From Mesorhizobium erdmanii USDA 3471 (GTDB taxonomy: Bacteria; Pseudomonadota; Alphaproteobacteria; Rhizobiales; Rhizobiaceae): a stretch of 64,000 nt of DNA. Positions 26,010 through 34,225 of the stretch are shown here, in pieces (within the stretch, counting starts at the first letter, position 1; every line of letters starts with the position of its first letter). The position numbers and the translations under genes were made by a program. The stretch lies in assembly GCF_000472705.1 (NCBI RefSeq), contig NZ_AXAE01000014.1, positions 1-64,000 of the forward strand. Reading direction: 5' to 3'. The notes below the pieces were generated by a model. It made no database searches and had not been told where the DNA came from. It saw nothing but the letters and a program-made list of their open reading frames with translations.

Positions 26010-26726
26010 ATGTTGAAGCGAGTGCGACGGCTGGATGGGGTGTTAGTCGCACTATTTATCGTGAGCGCCATGTTTATGTTGCTCGGACACGAGGACCCTT
26101 TTGCCCGTGATGCGTTGTGCGGACTGACTGGCTTCTGCCCCCCTTCTAACCATGCCGCTTTCTGGAACAAGCTCGCCTATGACATAGGGACTGGCTCCCT
26201 GGTCAGCCTTGTCTTCTACGGCCTACTGATCCGAATGCCAGAGGGGCAGAAACGGCGCGGAATAAAACGAAGCCTGGAACTGCACTACCGGATGTTCAAG
26301 AAGGACTCCATCGCGATATTCCTTGGCGCTGCCGACGGATCCTACAGTCCCGATCAGGTCGACAAGCTGCTCGATCAGGCCGTTTTCCGAGACTATTTCA
26401 AAAGAGATCCGCTGACACGGCTGAGCAAGTGGGACGATGTGCTGAACAACATGACAGCGGACAACCTGCGGGAACTGCTGACCGCGATGGAAGTCTTTCG
26501 TGACGAGATTTCCTTTGTCCTCAGTAACACCGACATCCGGAGCGATGACGCGTTTGCCTTTTTCAAGAGGCTGTCCAGCGCGATCTATTTCGCGAAGGAC
26601 GCGCACTTGGGATATGACTCCATCAAATCGCTTGCCGGATTTTACTGGGCGATATTTACGGGATGGGATTGGGCGACCGGATATCCAAAGAAGGATATCG
26701 TAAAGGAGATGGTTCAGGCCATCTGA
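26010..26726 (+). CDS. membrane-anchored protein of unknown function
   Basis: 238 residues. Two hydrophobic N-terminal segments (GVLVALFIVSAMFMLLG and GTGSLVSLVFYGLLI) separated by a Cys-containing loop, then a soluble helical domain of about 160 residues. The topology resembles membrane-anchored effectors or sensors but no family is evident. ATG 26010 lies after AGGAGAGG; the frame is open to 25920 and would overlap the upstream gene. It follows the zinc-knuckle gene closely, suggesting cotranscription. Confidence 0.68.
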   Translation: MLKRVRRLDGVLVALFIVSAMFMLLGHEDPFARDALCGLTGFCPPSNHAAFWNKLAYDIGTGSLVSLVFYGLLIRMPEGQKRRGIKRSLELHYRMFKKDSIAIFLGAADGSYSPDQVDKLLDQAVFRDYFKRDPLTRLSKWDDVLNNMTADNLRELLTAMEVFRDEISFVLSNTDIRSDDAFAFFKRLSSAIYFAKDAHLGYDSIKSLAGFYWAIFTGWDWATGYPKKDIVKEMVQAI

Positions 26727-26798
26727 CGGTCGCTCCTAAACGGTGTAGTGAGGAGGCGCAGCGCGATGCCTGCCCGTTTTACAGTCTAGTCCGTCGCC

Positions 26799-27590
26799 GT
26801 GGCCTATCCGGAGAGCCAAATCAGCCAGTTTTCGGACGAACTAGCCAAATGGTTGGATCGGGAGGACAACCTCGCGACCGCCCTCCTTATCCGCGAATGC
26901 AGAAAGCCCGAAACGTCCGAACTCGTGCGCCATGGCCTTATGCGCCGACTCGCTACCCTCAAGCATGCGATCCAGCGCACTTTCGAGATTCTGCCCCCGC
27001 AGGAGACGGAACCCACACGCGACATGCTCATGGACGCGACGAGCCATTTGCAGACCTTCGTCATCAACGTCTTCGGCGCCATCGATAACCTGGCTCGTAT
27101 CTGGTGCATGGAGGCAGACGTCCGGAAGCCGAACGGCACCCCTCTGAAGTCGATGGCTATAGGCCTCACGCCCGGCCACGTCCCCGTCCGCGCGTCGCTG
27201 TCGCAGCCTTTCCAAGACTATCTGGCGAGTGCCGACCCATGGTTCGCCTATCTCGAAGACTATAGGCATGCTCTTGCGCACCGTATTCCGCTCTATATAC
27301 CGCCGCGTCAGCTCAACGACGAGGAGAGCGCTGAATTCGAGCGCCTGGAGCAGGAGATCGCGCAGGCGATACGCGACGATGAGCGCTACGTCGTGCTTCG
27401 GGGCCGTCAACAACGCCTCGGCATCTTCAATCCGCTGATGATGCACTCCTACAGCGAACAGGCTCGCCCTGTTTACCTGCATCCGCAGATGATCTGCGAT
27501 CTGGCCACTGTAGTCGAGATCGGCGAGCACATGCTGCGCGAGGTCGAAGCGCTGCCGTCCCAGGTGAGCGTCGGTTCTACTGTCGAATGA
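26799..27590 (+). CDS. HEPN-like protein
   Basis: 263 residues, all helical. TSHLQTFVINVFGAIDNLAR followed by EDYRHALAHRIPLY gives an R-x4-H motif (Arg156-His161), the active-site signature of HEPN ribonucleases. HEPN domains act as RNases in toxin-antitoxin and abortive-infection systems. The GTG start at 26799 lacks a clear ribosome-binding site. It ends the 24.8-27.6 kb group; no MNT-type antitoxin was seen, so it may not be a standard toxin pair. Confidence 0.6.
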   Translation: MAYPESQISQFSDELAKWLDREDNLATALLIRECRKPETSELVRHGLMRRLATLKHAIQRTFEILPPQETEPTRDMLMDATSHLQTFVINVFGAIDNLARIWCMEADVRKPNGTPLKSMAIGLTPGHVPVRASLSQPFQDYLASADPWFAYLEDYRHALAHRIPLYIPPRQLNDEESAEFERLEQEIAQAIRDDERYVVLRGRQQRLGIFNPLMMHSYSEQARPVYLHPQMICDLATVVEIGEHMLREVEALPSQVSVGSTVE

Positions 27591-27862
27591 CAGCTTCTAC
27601 TGGTGAAGCCACCTAACAATCACTAACGTCTGGTTTTTTGGGCTGATAGTGTGGCCAATTAAACGGCGCGCGACGGCGGTTCTGTTGATCAGGCTTTGGC
27701 AATCCAGATTAAGAGCTTTCAACGGCCCGCCTTCGGTCGGGCGATCAATTGGATCTCCTGACCGTAAGGTGACAGGAGGGTCTCAATACCACCAGTTGCC
27801 ACGATGCCGTCTTTGCTGCCATCAGGGTGCGGCAGTTGCTCGATTTCGCAAGGGAGGACATT

Positions 27863-28693
27863 GTGGATACCTATATGGCCGAGGCCGACAGCGCCGAGTT
27901 TCCAGCACACACGTGGGACAAAATCGGGTTCTACGTTTATCGGCTGGTCGATCCGCGCGACGGAGCGACCTTCTACGTGGGGAAAGGATACGGAAACCGC
28001 GTTTTCCAGCACGCCAGGGGCGTTTCCCTGGATGACGACAACCTGTCCGAAGCAAGCCAGAAACTTGAGCGGATACACGCGATAATGACCGACGGTCAGA
28101 AGGTCCGTTACGTCGTGCATCGGCATGGCCTTGCCGAAGGCGAGGCGTTCCATGTCGAGGCGGCACTGATTGACGCGTATGAGGGGCTGACCAACCTTCA
28201 GCTCGGCCACGGCACCGACGAGCACGGCCCGATGTCAGTGGCTGAGATCGTCCGATTGCATGGGTTGCCGGACTTTCCTAATCCGCCACAGCACAGACTG
28301 GTCCTGATAAAGATCCCGAAACTGCCCCGTGGAAACCGATACGACGATATTTTCCGGCTGGTTCGCTACTGTTGGCGCATCAGCAAGGCCCGCGCCGAAG
28401 CTGCAGACTACGTGATTGCGGTTCATCTGGGGCGGACTGTCGGTGCGTTCATTGCCGAACAGTGGCTGCCGGCGACGGCGGAAAACTTCAAAGAAGACAT
28501 CGAGGGCACCGACAACAAGGGTATACCCTATGCTGATGGTTCCGAAGCCTATCGACTTGGCTTTCATGGTCGGAGGGCGCCTGCTGAGATTTGGGACCTG
28601 TATGTCGGCGCTCATGGCAAGCGGATCGGCTATGAAAAGTTCCTGAAGGCGCAAAATGCGATCGGCTATGTCTCCCCCGAGATAAACTGGTAG
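27863..28693 (+). CDS. GIY-YIG domain protein (LEM-3-like)
   Basis: 276 residues from GTG 27863, chosen because AAGGGAGG ends five bases upstream; the frame is open to a GTG at 27827. The N-terminus has the GIY-YIG core (GFYVYRLVDPRDGATFYVGKG) then NRVFQHARG, resembling the LEM-3/ANKLE1-type subclass. These are structure- or sequence-specific nucleases. The C-terminal 150 residues (WRISKARAEAADYVIAVHLG) resemble a small nucleic-acid-binding domain. Likely a defence or DNA-processing nuclease. Confidence 0.75.
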   Translation: MDTYMAEADSAEFPAHTWDKIGFYVYRLVDPRDGATFYVGKGYGNRVFQHARGVSLDDDNLSEASQKLERIHAIMTDGQKVRYVVHRHGLAEGEAFHVEAALIDAYEGLTNLQLGHGTDEHGPMSVAEIVRLHGLPDFPNPPQHRLVLIKIPKLPRGNRYDDIFRLVRYCWRISKARAEAADYVIAVHLGRTVGAFIAEQWLPATAENFKEDIEGTDNKGIPYADGSEAYRLGFHGRRAPAEIWDLYVGAHGKRIGYEKFLKAQNAIGYVSPEINW

Positions 28694-29196
28694 GGCACCG
28701 TTAGGCCTGGCGAGCCGAAGCGGCCTCAGCCCTGTCTTTCCGAAAATCACCAGCCGGCGGCCATCAAGTCGCCGGTTCCGACGCAAGCGGTACATTTAGG
28801 GTCGCAGCCCAGCTTTCTCCCGATATCGGTGAGCTTCTCCAGGAACCTTAGGTGCCGTTGTCCCAAGCCGCATTTAGGGAGGAGACCTTAAAACATAAAC
28901 CAGCGTTTATGTTTTACGAGAGCCGTGGACTCACAGCGATCGACTCGCTGCCGAGTGAAGCTCGTGGGCCGGTGTTTGGAAGACTACATCGGGCGTAGGC
29001 GCCCGGACGGATAGCCGTTTGCATCACGTCTGCCGGCAACTGCAACCGCTGGGTTTGCCATGCGTTTGCTGCCAAAGGAGCGAGGGCCTTGGGTCGCTGT
29101 AGCCGATTAGTAACAGTGGTTAACTGGGCTTTCTGTCGTGAGAGTTTGCCTGGCCGCATCAGCAAGTATGGAGTACGCCCGTCGCGACCTTGCTAT
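28694..29196. other. gene-free interval with one perfect hairpin
   Basis: Lies between convergent genes. An 83-codon minus-strand frame at 28914-29165 is unconvincing. Apart from the hairpin at 28889-28916 I see nothing to name. Confidence 0.45.
28889..28916. repeat. perfect 11-bp inverted repeat
   Basis: TAAAACATAAA and TTTATGTTTTA flank the six-base loop CCAGCG. The stem is AT-rich, so it is more like an operator or protein-binding dyad than a strong intrinsic terminator. It sits between convergent transcription units. Confidence 0.6.
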
Positions 29197-30408
29197 TTAT
29201 TGCAGACCTCCTGCTGCAGAATTTACACTATCGCCGTGTATTGGCGTGGCAGGTAGAACTCGAACAACATATCCCACCAGGTTTATACCATCCGGGTAAG
29301 CGAACGACGCCAACGGATGCTGTGATGCAGCGGCTGTGACCCCGCTGGGCTTGATATCGCGAACAATGATGAGCTCCTCGATAAACGCAGGTATTCTCCC
29401 CGAGGGAAAGCTCACATCGGAAGGTCCCTTACCGTCACTGATTTGCTGAACGTTCGCCGTTCGAGCTTTTAAATCGCCCGAAATCAAATCGTCGATATCA
29501 AGCCAGGGCCTGGCGATCTTTATTCGAGCAAGCTGATAGTGATACACTTGACCACCATCGCTTTGGCTGGTTGCACGGATCCACGACGACACGGTCGACC
29601 ATGCGGCCGGAGGGGGAAATAGATAGGTCTCTGGCGAAAGGGTGTGACCGTCAATAGGCACCAAATGACTATTATAGTCCTCGTTTGCGGACATCCATCT
29701 TTGCCACTCGGGACCTGTTGATGATGCCTCGAACGTCCAAGTGGCCGATTCCACCTCAGCCTTAAAGCCTGACTTCGCCCAATCCTTAAGCAGCGTTTCG
29801 CGAGCCTGGTCGAAAGTTCGATACTTCTTCAATCGCGGGTCAAGCTTCCACAACTCACTGGCCTTGCCCAGCACCAAGGTTTTGTATTGCGATTGGAATT
29901 CCTTGTATCGTGCAAGGTATTTCGATGGCTCCCTCGTGTAGCCAACAATTTTTCCGCGCTTGTAGATTGGCTTGAACAACCATTTCATGGTTGCGGAACT
30001 AAGTACACGATCTCGTGGTAGGGGATTGTGAGGGCGGGTTTCTTCGAGCACATCCTTCCAGATCGCGCTGAGAGGCCGCTGCCCCAATTCGGCGAACCCT
30101 TCAATGACGGATACTGGGCGATCGAATATGGCGGAATTAGCTAAATACTGCTGCAACGACCCGGGCAGACCATTATAGGCCTCCGTGAGCGGGGCGATTG
30201 AACTGCCCGGAGAAGCAAGAACGACACCACGCCAGCCCACTCCGTCTCCCAGGTCGACAAAAGTCGATTGGCTGTTTAGGAGGACAGCTGATAGCTCCTT
30301 ATTGAATGAACGTCTTAAAGTATCGGCATCTGCCCTCGCAGTTGGAACGCCATTGGCGCAACATGCTGCGGCAAGAAGCGCGACTGTAACAAGTTTGGAG
30401 AGCTTCAT
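29197..30408 (-). CDS. exported protein, paralogue 3 of a tandem trio
   Basis: 403 residues with signal peptide KLVTVALLAAACCANGVPTARA. Shared with the two upstream genes are a W-x3-G-F-x-x-E-V motif (DWAKSGFKAEVESA), a Trp-rich middle (AAWSTVSSWIRA), an IxRPWLD motif (KIARPWLDIDDL) and a terminal EELIIVRDI strand. ATG 30408 overlaps the preceding stop as ATGA, so it is translationally coupled. Expected periplasmic or lipid-anchored. No family known to me. Confidence 0.72.
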   Translation of the reverse strand: MKLSKLVTVALLAAACCANGVPTARADADTLRRSFNKELSAVLLNSQSTFVDLGDGVGWRGVVLASPGSSIAPLTEAYNGLPGSLQQYLANSAIFDRPVSVIEGFAELGQRPLSAIWKDVLEETRPHNPLPRDRVLSSATMKWLFKPIYKRGKIVGYTREPSKYLARYKEFQSQYKTLVLGKASELWKLDPRLKKYRTFDQARETLLKDWAKSGFKAEVESATWTFEASSTGPEWQRWMSANEDYNSHLVPIDGHTLSPETYLFPPPAAWSTVSSWIRATSQSDGGQVYHYQLARIKIARPWLDIDDLISGDLKARTANVQQISDGKGPSDVSFPSGRIPAFIEELIIVRDIKPSGVTAAASQHPLASFAYPDGINLVGYVVRVLPATPIHGDSVNSAAGGLQ

Positions 30409-31826
30409 GGCTTGCCCTCTATCCAAGCATCTTTTGTCCACTGATCGGTTGAGCTTGGTACGGGAGCGGTTGGCACGACGGCGGATATATACCCGATAAC
30501 CGCAATCGATGGATCTTCGACCTTGAAAGTGACGTCGTCCCCTGACTGGCTGATCTCAGTTGTGGACCACTTCCTCGATCCTCCTCCCCCAAAAATTCCA
30601 AAAAGCGAGCCGCCGCCGCCATTCGATCCCCCGGTGGTGACCTCGGTATAATCTGATTTGGATACAGTCGCGACCAGTGACCTCTTACGAGCAATGATTA
30701 GTTCGAGTGGAAGCAGCGGGCACGCAATTCCAGAATGGTCATATGTTGACACCTGTGGTTCTTTTGGTGCCCCGGCAGCGTCAGTTCCAACTGAGACATA
30801 AGGAAACTCCGTCGTTCCAGCCTTCTTTCGCCACGTCCACCCGCTTGGCTCGAAGAACACGTCCGTGTCTAGCCATGGCCGTCTTATCTCTACACGCTTT
30901 AGGTCGAAAGAGTATTGGAATGTCTTGACCCTATCTACCTTTGTGACATTGCCGTTTCCCCCACCGCCTGTTGCAATCAAATTGACAAATCCGAGGCTAA
31001 TACCGCCGAACCCTTGATTACTACGGGACGCTTCCTTGTAGTAATGGCTAAATTCCTTATCTGAATAGCTCACCGACAGCCACGCCGTTTCCGTCTTCCA
31101 TTCTGAGACTGGCGGGCTAAACTCTGTAAGGGGTGATTTCTGCGCCCCGCCGCCTAAGAAATCCCCTTGCTTTAGCCCTTTTATTTTGTACCAGCTTAGA
31201 TCGTCGAGTCTTAACGCTGTTTTGGTTGGGCCATACTTCGTTTCGTCTCTAATAAGGGCATTTTGGGCAGAGTCAACCTCCGTGCGAAAGCCTGTTATGC
31301 TCCAATCTTTCTGTATATCTAAGGCATCACCTAATAGCAACGAGCGCTTATTCTCGTCCGTTTCTGTCATGTAGGCGGCCAATTTCTGGCGATAAGCGTT
31401 TTTGAATTTTTTATACACAGTGTATGGTGGGGAATCGTCCCCGCTCGGCGAAGTCAGGAATTTCCGCGCTTCTTTTGCCTCGTCTGATTCAGGCCGATAC
31501 GGGCCAATCATGCCCTTCACGATGCCCGTATAGATATTGTCCAAGTGCCGTAGTGCAACGAAGTCGGCGTCGCCTGGTAGCACCTTTGGACAAAAGTTGG
31601 CTAAGTCATTGACTGCTGCTGGGTCGTCCTCCTCTGCGGCCGCGCCCACTAAACTCAGAGATAGCCATTTGTCCGATGGCATACTCGTAGGATACAACGT
31701 CGTACTCATGGCCTCGTAGAGGGCTGAGAAAACCTGCCGCGGCGTGAACTCGTCTTGGGCGTTAGCCAGAGAACATCCCGCGAAAGTCCAACCGCCAAGC
31801 GCTACCACCACTACCGCCTTACGCAT
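30405..31826 (-). CDS. exported protein, paralogue 2 of a tandem trio
   Basis: 473 residues. Signal sequence KAVVVVALGGWTFAGCSLANA may be a lipoprotein signal (FAGC). Paralogue motifs: DWSITGFRTEVDSA, VEIRRPWLDTDVFF, LPLELIIARKRS. It uniquely has a Gly-rich loop around a hydrophobic centre (GGGGSLFGIFGGGGS) and a second Gly-rich loop in ATGGGGNGNV. Start: ATG 31826 behind AGGAAAG; a GTG at 31838 would overlap the upstream stop. Function unknown. The Gly/hydrophobic loop is the sort of segment that could contact membrane, which is speculation. Confidence 0.72.
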   Translation of the reverse strand: MRKAVVVVALGGWTFAGCSLANAQDEFTPRQVFSALYEAMSTTLYPTSMPSDKWLSLSLVGAAAEEDDPAAVNDLANFCPKVLPGDADFVALRHLDNIYTGIVKGMIGPYRPESDEAKEARKFLTSPSGDDSPPYTVYKKFKNAYRQKLAAYMTETDENKRSLLLGDALDIQKDWSITGFRTEVDSAQNALIRDETKYGPTKTALRLDDLSWYKIKGLKQGDFLGGGAQKSPLTEFSPPVSEWKTETAWLSVSYSDKEFSHYYKEASRSNQGFGGISLGFVNLIATGGGGNGNVTKVDRVKTFQYSFDLKRVEIRRPWLDTDVFFEPSGWTWRKKAGTTEFPYVSVGTDAAGAPKEPQVSTYDHSGIACPLLPLELIIARKRSLVATVSKSDYTEVTTGGSNGGGGSLFGIFGGGGSRKWSTTEISQSGDDVTFKVEDPSIAVIGYISAVVPTAPVPSSTDQWTKDAWIEGKP

Positions 31827-31834
31827 CTCTTTCC

Positions 31835-33082
31835 TCACTTTGTTAGCCAGGTTCGATTGGGGTTTGGGTTTGGGATCTTCGCTAGGTCACTGGCCAATAT
31901 GGCAATAGCTATCGGAGTCGACGCCGCAATCGTTCGCAACTGATAGCTCGGCCCCCCGCATCCCTGACACTTAATAGGAATTTGGTCGATCGTTACGTCT
32001 TGGGATTTACCGATGGCGGAGAGTACATCCGGATCGGCATCATCTTTAAACGAAACGACGATGTTGCGCACAATCACTAGTGCGACCGGTACTCGGGGCA
32101 AAATCTCGAGAGCATCATCTACTGCCGAATTGCCATCGGATAGAACTCGCCCAGACTTCGTTCGCCACGTCCTGTCTAAGAGAAACGAGTCGTCTAGACG
32201 CGGATCATGAACATCTACCAAGGCGAAATCGAATGATAGCCGGGCAAGTGGCGGCAGGGGGTAGTGCTTCCCCGCAACAAGCGATGGAGTGAAGCCTTGC
32301 TGATCAGAGGTGCTTACTTTAAGCCAATTGCCGGCGGCCAACGACGAGAGTATTCTCGACTCAACGGTATCATCCTCTTTCGTGAGCGTTTCAGTCCAGG
32401 ATATGTAGTCCTTCTCAGCGCTGCCTTCTTTAAGGCGGGATATGGTCTCAAGCGCTTGGTCGATCTCACCTCGTCGGCCGAGCAACGACCAATCAGAATT
32501 TATCTGCTGAAGATCAGTTTGAAGCGATACCTTGGCCGCTTCATTCGTTTCAGTAGCCAGGGATGCTACAACGTTGTCATATTGCTCCTTATAGCGAAGA
32601 TATCGCTTGTAATCAGGCGAGGGCGTCTTGCCGTCGCCAGCGAATAGCAAGTTTTGTGCGCTCGCGAGTTCTGAATTTTGTTCGTCGTTAAGCTTCAGCG
32701 TGCTGAATTCTACGTCTCCAACCAGTAGCGAAAGCCCTTGTCTGACGCTATCAACCGCTGGAGCGCGTCCGGCCTCCGGAATGGGGATCCGATCTGCCAG
32801 TACTCGGACCGCTTTAGAGAGCGCCCCTTTTCTCGTCAAATTCAGGATGGGAACGCCAGTTGCAAGTAATACAAATCCGTTCGATTGTGCGTATTGCGGG
32901 TTCAGTGCAGACAAGTTCCCTGTCGAGTCCCGGATTATAGACAGCATTCGTGCGCTCAGCGAGTTGGCGGGATCAACTTCATCAGCCTGAACGATATTTA
33001 TCGACGCCAATATTAGCGCCGTAGCGCATGCGAATAAAGGAAAGAAATGAGGTACGATAGGACGGGACAAGTTTATATTCAT
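31835..33082 (-). CDS. exported protein, paralogue 1 of a tandem trio
   Basis: 415 residues. Signal peptide with a long hydrophobic core (FFPLFACATALILASINIVQA). Shared motifs: DWSLLGRRGEIDQA, LVDVHDPRLDDSFLL (a weaker form of the RPWLD block) and VPVALVIVRNIVVSF. A CQGCGG near the C-terminus precedes a hydrophobic tail (IAASTPIAIAILASDLAKI). First gene of a tightly overlapping three-gene operon. The ATG at 33082 begins the signal peptide; ATG 33097 is possible. Confidence 0.72.
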   Translation of the reverse strand: MNINLSRPIVPHFFPLFACATALILASINIVQADEVDPANSLSARMLSIIRDSTGNLSALNPQYAQSNGFVLLATGVPILNLTRKGALSKAVRVLADRIPIPEAGRAPAVDSVRQGLSLLVGDVEFSTLKLNDEQNSELASAQNLLFAGDGKTPSPDYKRYLRYKEQYDNVVASLATETNEAAKVSLQTDLQQINSDWSLLGRRGEIDQALETISRLKEGSAEKDYISWTETLTKEDDTVESRILSSLAAGNWLKVSTSDQQGFTPSLVAGKHYPLPPLARLSFDFALVDVHDPRLDDSFLLDRTWRTKSGRVLSDGNSAVDDALEILPRVPVALVIVRNIVVSFKDDADPDVLSAIGKSQDVTIDQIPIKCQGCGGPSYQLRTIAASTPIAIAILASDLAKIPNPNPNRTWLTK

Positions 33083-33400
33083 GACAAGGGCCCCCATTGT
33101 CACTGTAAACAATCCGCGAAGAGTTGGATCATACAAATATTTTTTATTTAGCGCAAGTGAATATGAGTCTGACTGAAATACTCGGACGCCAACTCGAAGC
33201 AGAGCATCGGCGGGCGGCTTGAGGCCCGGGTGATGCCACACGGTGCCGCTTTTGGGTGGACGCGACCCCGGCTGACATACCGCGTCTTGGCCGGATGCGA
33301 CGGAGTGCCCCGTCGGCGACTCCAACCTTTTACGGGAGATGTCGGATCTCATACATCAGGGCCGTTGATCGAAACGTACGTATGGGAGACCCCCTCGCCC

Positions 33401-34048
33401 ATGAAGTACGTCGGCTACTACCGCGTTTCGACCAAAAAACAGGCGCGTTCCGGGCTGGGATTAGAGGCTCAGCAACAGATGGTCCGGCAATTTGCACAGG
33501 CCAACGGGTCGCTGGTCGCAGAATTCGTTGAGGTGGAATCAGGCAGGAACGATCAACGATCGGAACTGGCAAAAGCGATGAACGGCGCGAAGAAGGCGGG
33601 AGCTTCGCTTCTAATCGCCCGGCTGGATCGCTTCTCGCGCCGTGTCAGCTTCATTGCGAGCATGATGGAGAAGGGCGTTCAGCTTGTAGTCGTGGAAATG
33701 CCTCACGCCACCGATTTTCAGCTGCATATCTTCGCCGCGTTGGCACAGGAGGAGCGGCGGCTGATTTCCGAGAGAACCAAGGCAGCGTTGGCCCAAGCCA
33801 AGCGTAGAGGAACCGAGCTCGGAAAGAATGGCAGCGTCTTAGCCGCCACAAACAAAGCCAGGGCGGTGAATTTTGCCGGCAAAGTTCGCGAATCGCTACC
33901 CAAACGCTGGGAAACGATGTCCTATTCTGAGCTTGCGCGTAGTCTCAACGAGGCTGGCCTGGTCACCGGTAATGGCAATCGCTTTTATCCACAGACAGCC
34001 AAGAACTTGGTTACCGTGCTCTCCCAAACTCGTGACGATCCGGCCTGA
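33401..34048 (+). CDS. small serine recombinase (resolvase/invertase-like)
   Basis: 215 residues. The N-terminal resolvase domain has the catalytic Ser10 in YYRVSTKKQ, with LIARLDRFSRR and AALAQEERRLISERTKAAL. The C-terminal 65 residues (YSELARSLNEAGLVTGNGNRF) look like a helix-turn-helix recognition region. It is one-third the size of the island's integrase and may be a resolvase or invertase, or a remnant of a nested element. ATG 33401 is the first recognisable start. It is divergent from the exported trio. Confidence 0.85.
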   Translation: MKYVGYYRVSTKKQARSGLGLEAQQQMVRQFAQANGSLVAEFVEVESGRNDQRSELAKAMNGAKKAGASLLIARLDRFSRRVSFIASMMEKGVQLVVVEMPHATDFQLHIFAALAQEERRLISERTKAALAQAKRRGTELGKNGSVLAATNKARAVNFAGKVRESLPKRWETMSYSELARSLNEAGLVTGNGNRFYPQTAKNLVTVLSQTRDDPA

Positions 34049-34225
34049 ACGTTCTGAAGGGTATCCACCGAAGTCTAGATCACAAGTTCGAACCTTGTCG
34101 GTGTGCCTCGCTGTATGAAATTCTGGCACCGTTGGTCCTGCAACCCTCAAATGCCGATTCTGACGTTGAAGTTGCCCTCCTGCGGCGATAGTCGAGGAGC
34201 ACGGCTGGGATAAATTGGGGCGGAA

